Both the position numbers and the translations under genes were made by a program. A stretch of DNA of 6,904 bases from assembly GCA_947462495.1 (NCBI GenBank), contig CANHOY010000087.1, positions 1 to 6,904 on the forward strand, given 5' to 3'. The notes under the pieces are model-generated. The model made no database searches, was not told the origin of the DNA, and saw nothing but the letters and a program-made list of their open reading frames with translations. Numbering within the stretch: position 1 is the first letter of the stretch; each line of letters opens with the position of its first letter. Shown piece by piece: positions 6,740 to 6,904 of the stretch. Origin of the DNA: Bacteroidota bacterium (GTDB lineage Bacteria; Bacteroidota; Bacteroidia; Chitinophagales; Chitinophagaceae).

Positions 6740-6904
6740 CTATAAATTTTTTAATGCTTCGCGTTTCGATAAGTTGGAAAGATGTGGATGTGCTTTTATA
6801 AATTCTTTGACCCACTTTGCATTGGTATATGCATACCCTCGCAAGGCCCAGCCAATGGCCTTTCGTATAAAAAAATCATCTTCCAGCTGGCAGTGTTCAA
6901 TATA
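6740..6904 (-). CDS. AlkD-like DNA alkylation repair protein, C-terminal fragment (N-terminus outside the window)
   Basis: Reading from the window edge, 54 codons remain before a TAG at 6742-6740. The residues include DDFFIRKAIGWALRGYA and WVKEFIKAHP, ending SKREALKNL, which match the last HEAT-like repeat and tail of AlkD-type DNA glycosylases; these enzymes remove N3- and N7-alkylated purines without base flipping. The conserved Trp in IGWALR may be one of the DNA-contacting residues of the family. The catalytic Asp and the upstream repeats lie outside the window, so activity cannot be judged. The gene ends 4 bases before the YitT-family start, in the same direction, which suggests an operon with this gene first. 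Family assignment from a short C-terminal piece is good but not proven. Confidence 0.78.
   Translation of the reverse strand, partial: YIEHCQLEDDFFIRKAIGWALRGYAYTNAKWVKEFIKAHPHLSNLSKREALKNL

Noticed and set aside
1..6904. Mobile element, CRISPR array, tRNA or defence system
   Set aside because: No transposase, integrase, regular repeats, tRNA cloverleaf or defence-type domain was seen on either strand. All gaps are short and explained by the listed genes, promoters, SRP RNA or terminator.

Overview
The window reads as a low-GC chromosomal core region of a Bacteroidota bacterium, most likely the Chitinophagaceae/Sphingobacteriia side. The lineage clues are a type IX secretion plug-type protein (DUF5103 family), a lipoprotein form of the TamA/BamA outer-membrane assembly factor (TamL), general absence of Shine-Dalgarno sequences, one perfect and two matching copies of the Bacteroidota -7 promoter box TAnnTTTG, and a signal recognition particle RNA with the Bacteroidota-style apical loop. 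The finer placement is inference from how the proteins read, not from a search.

Layout from left to right. Bases 1-1657 (minus) hold the N-terminal 552 codons of a TamL-like lipoprotein whose beta-barrel end lies outside the window. Its start codon overlaps the start codon of a divergent SpoU/TrmH-family RNA 2'-O-methyltransferase (1656-2381, plus). The stop codon of that gene overlaps the stop of a convergent FtsX/LolCE-type permease (2378-3562, minus; TTG start). An 87-base divergent spacer follows, then the secreted T9SS plug-type protein (3650-4927, plus). The next gap holds the 4.5S/SRP RNA gene with its own promoter (about 4984-5081), and 13 bases after its U-run starts a transaldolase (5099-5749, plus). 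A strong hairpin terminator at 5783-5812 separates it from the convergent YitT-family membrane protein (5818-6735, minus). The C-terminal end of an AlkD-like DNA alkylation repair protein (6740-6904, minus) lies 4 bases upstream of YitT, suggesting a shared transcript.

Functional themes: several genes concern the cell envelope and protein export (TamL, LolCE/FtsX-type permease, T9SS plug, SRP RNA, YitT), mixed with housekeeping RNA modification, pentose-phosphate metabolism and DNA repair. No mobile element, CRISPR array, tRNA, phage gene or defence island is visible. I do not see an undescribed system here. The most notable points are the extreme packing around the RNA methyltransferase, the SRP RNA placed directly in front of transaldolase, and the very short leaders implied by the promoter boxes.
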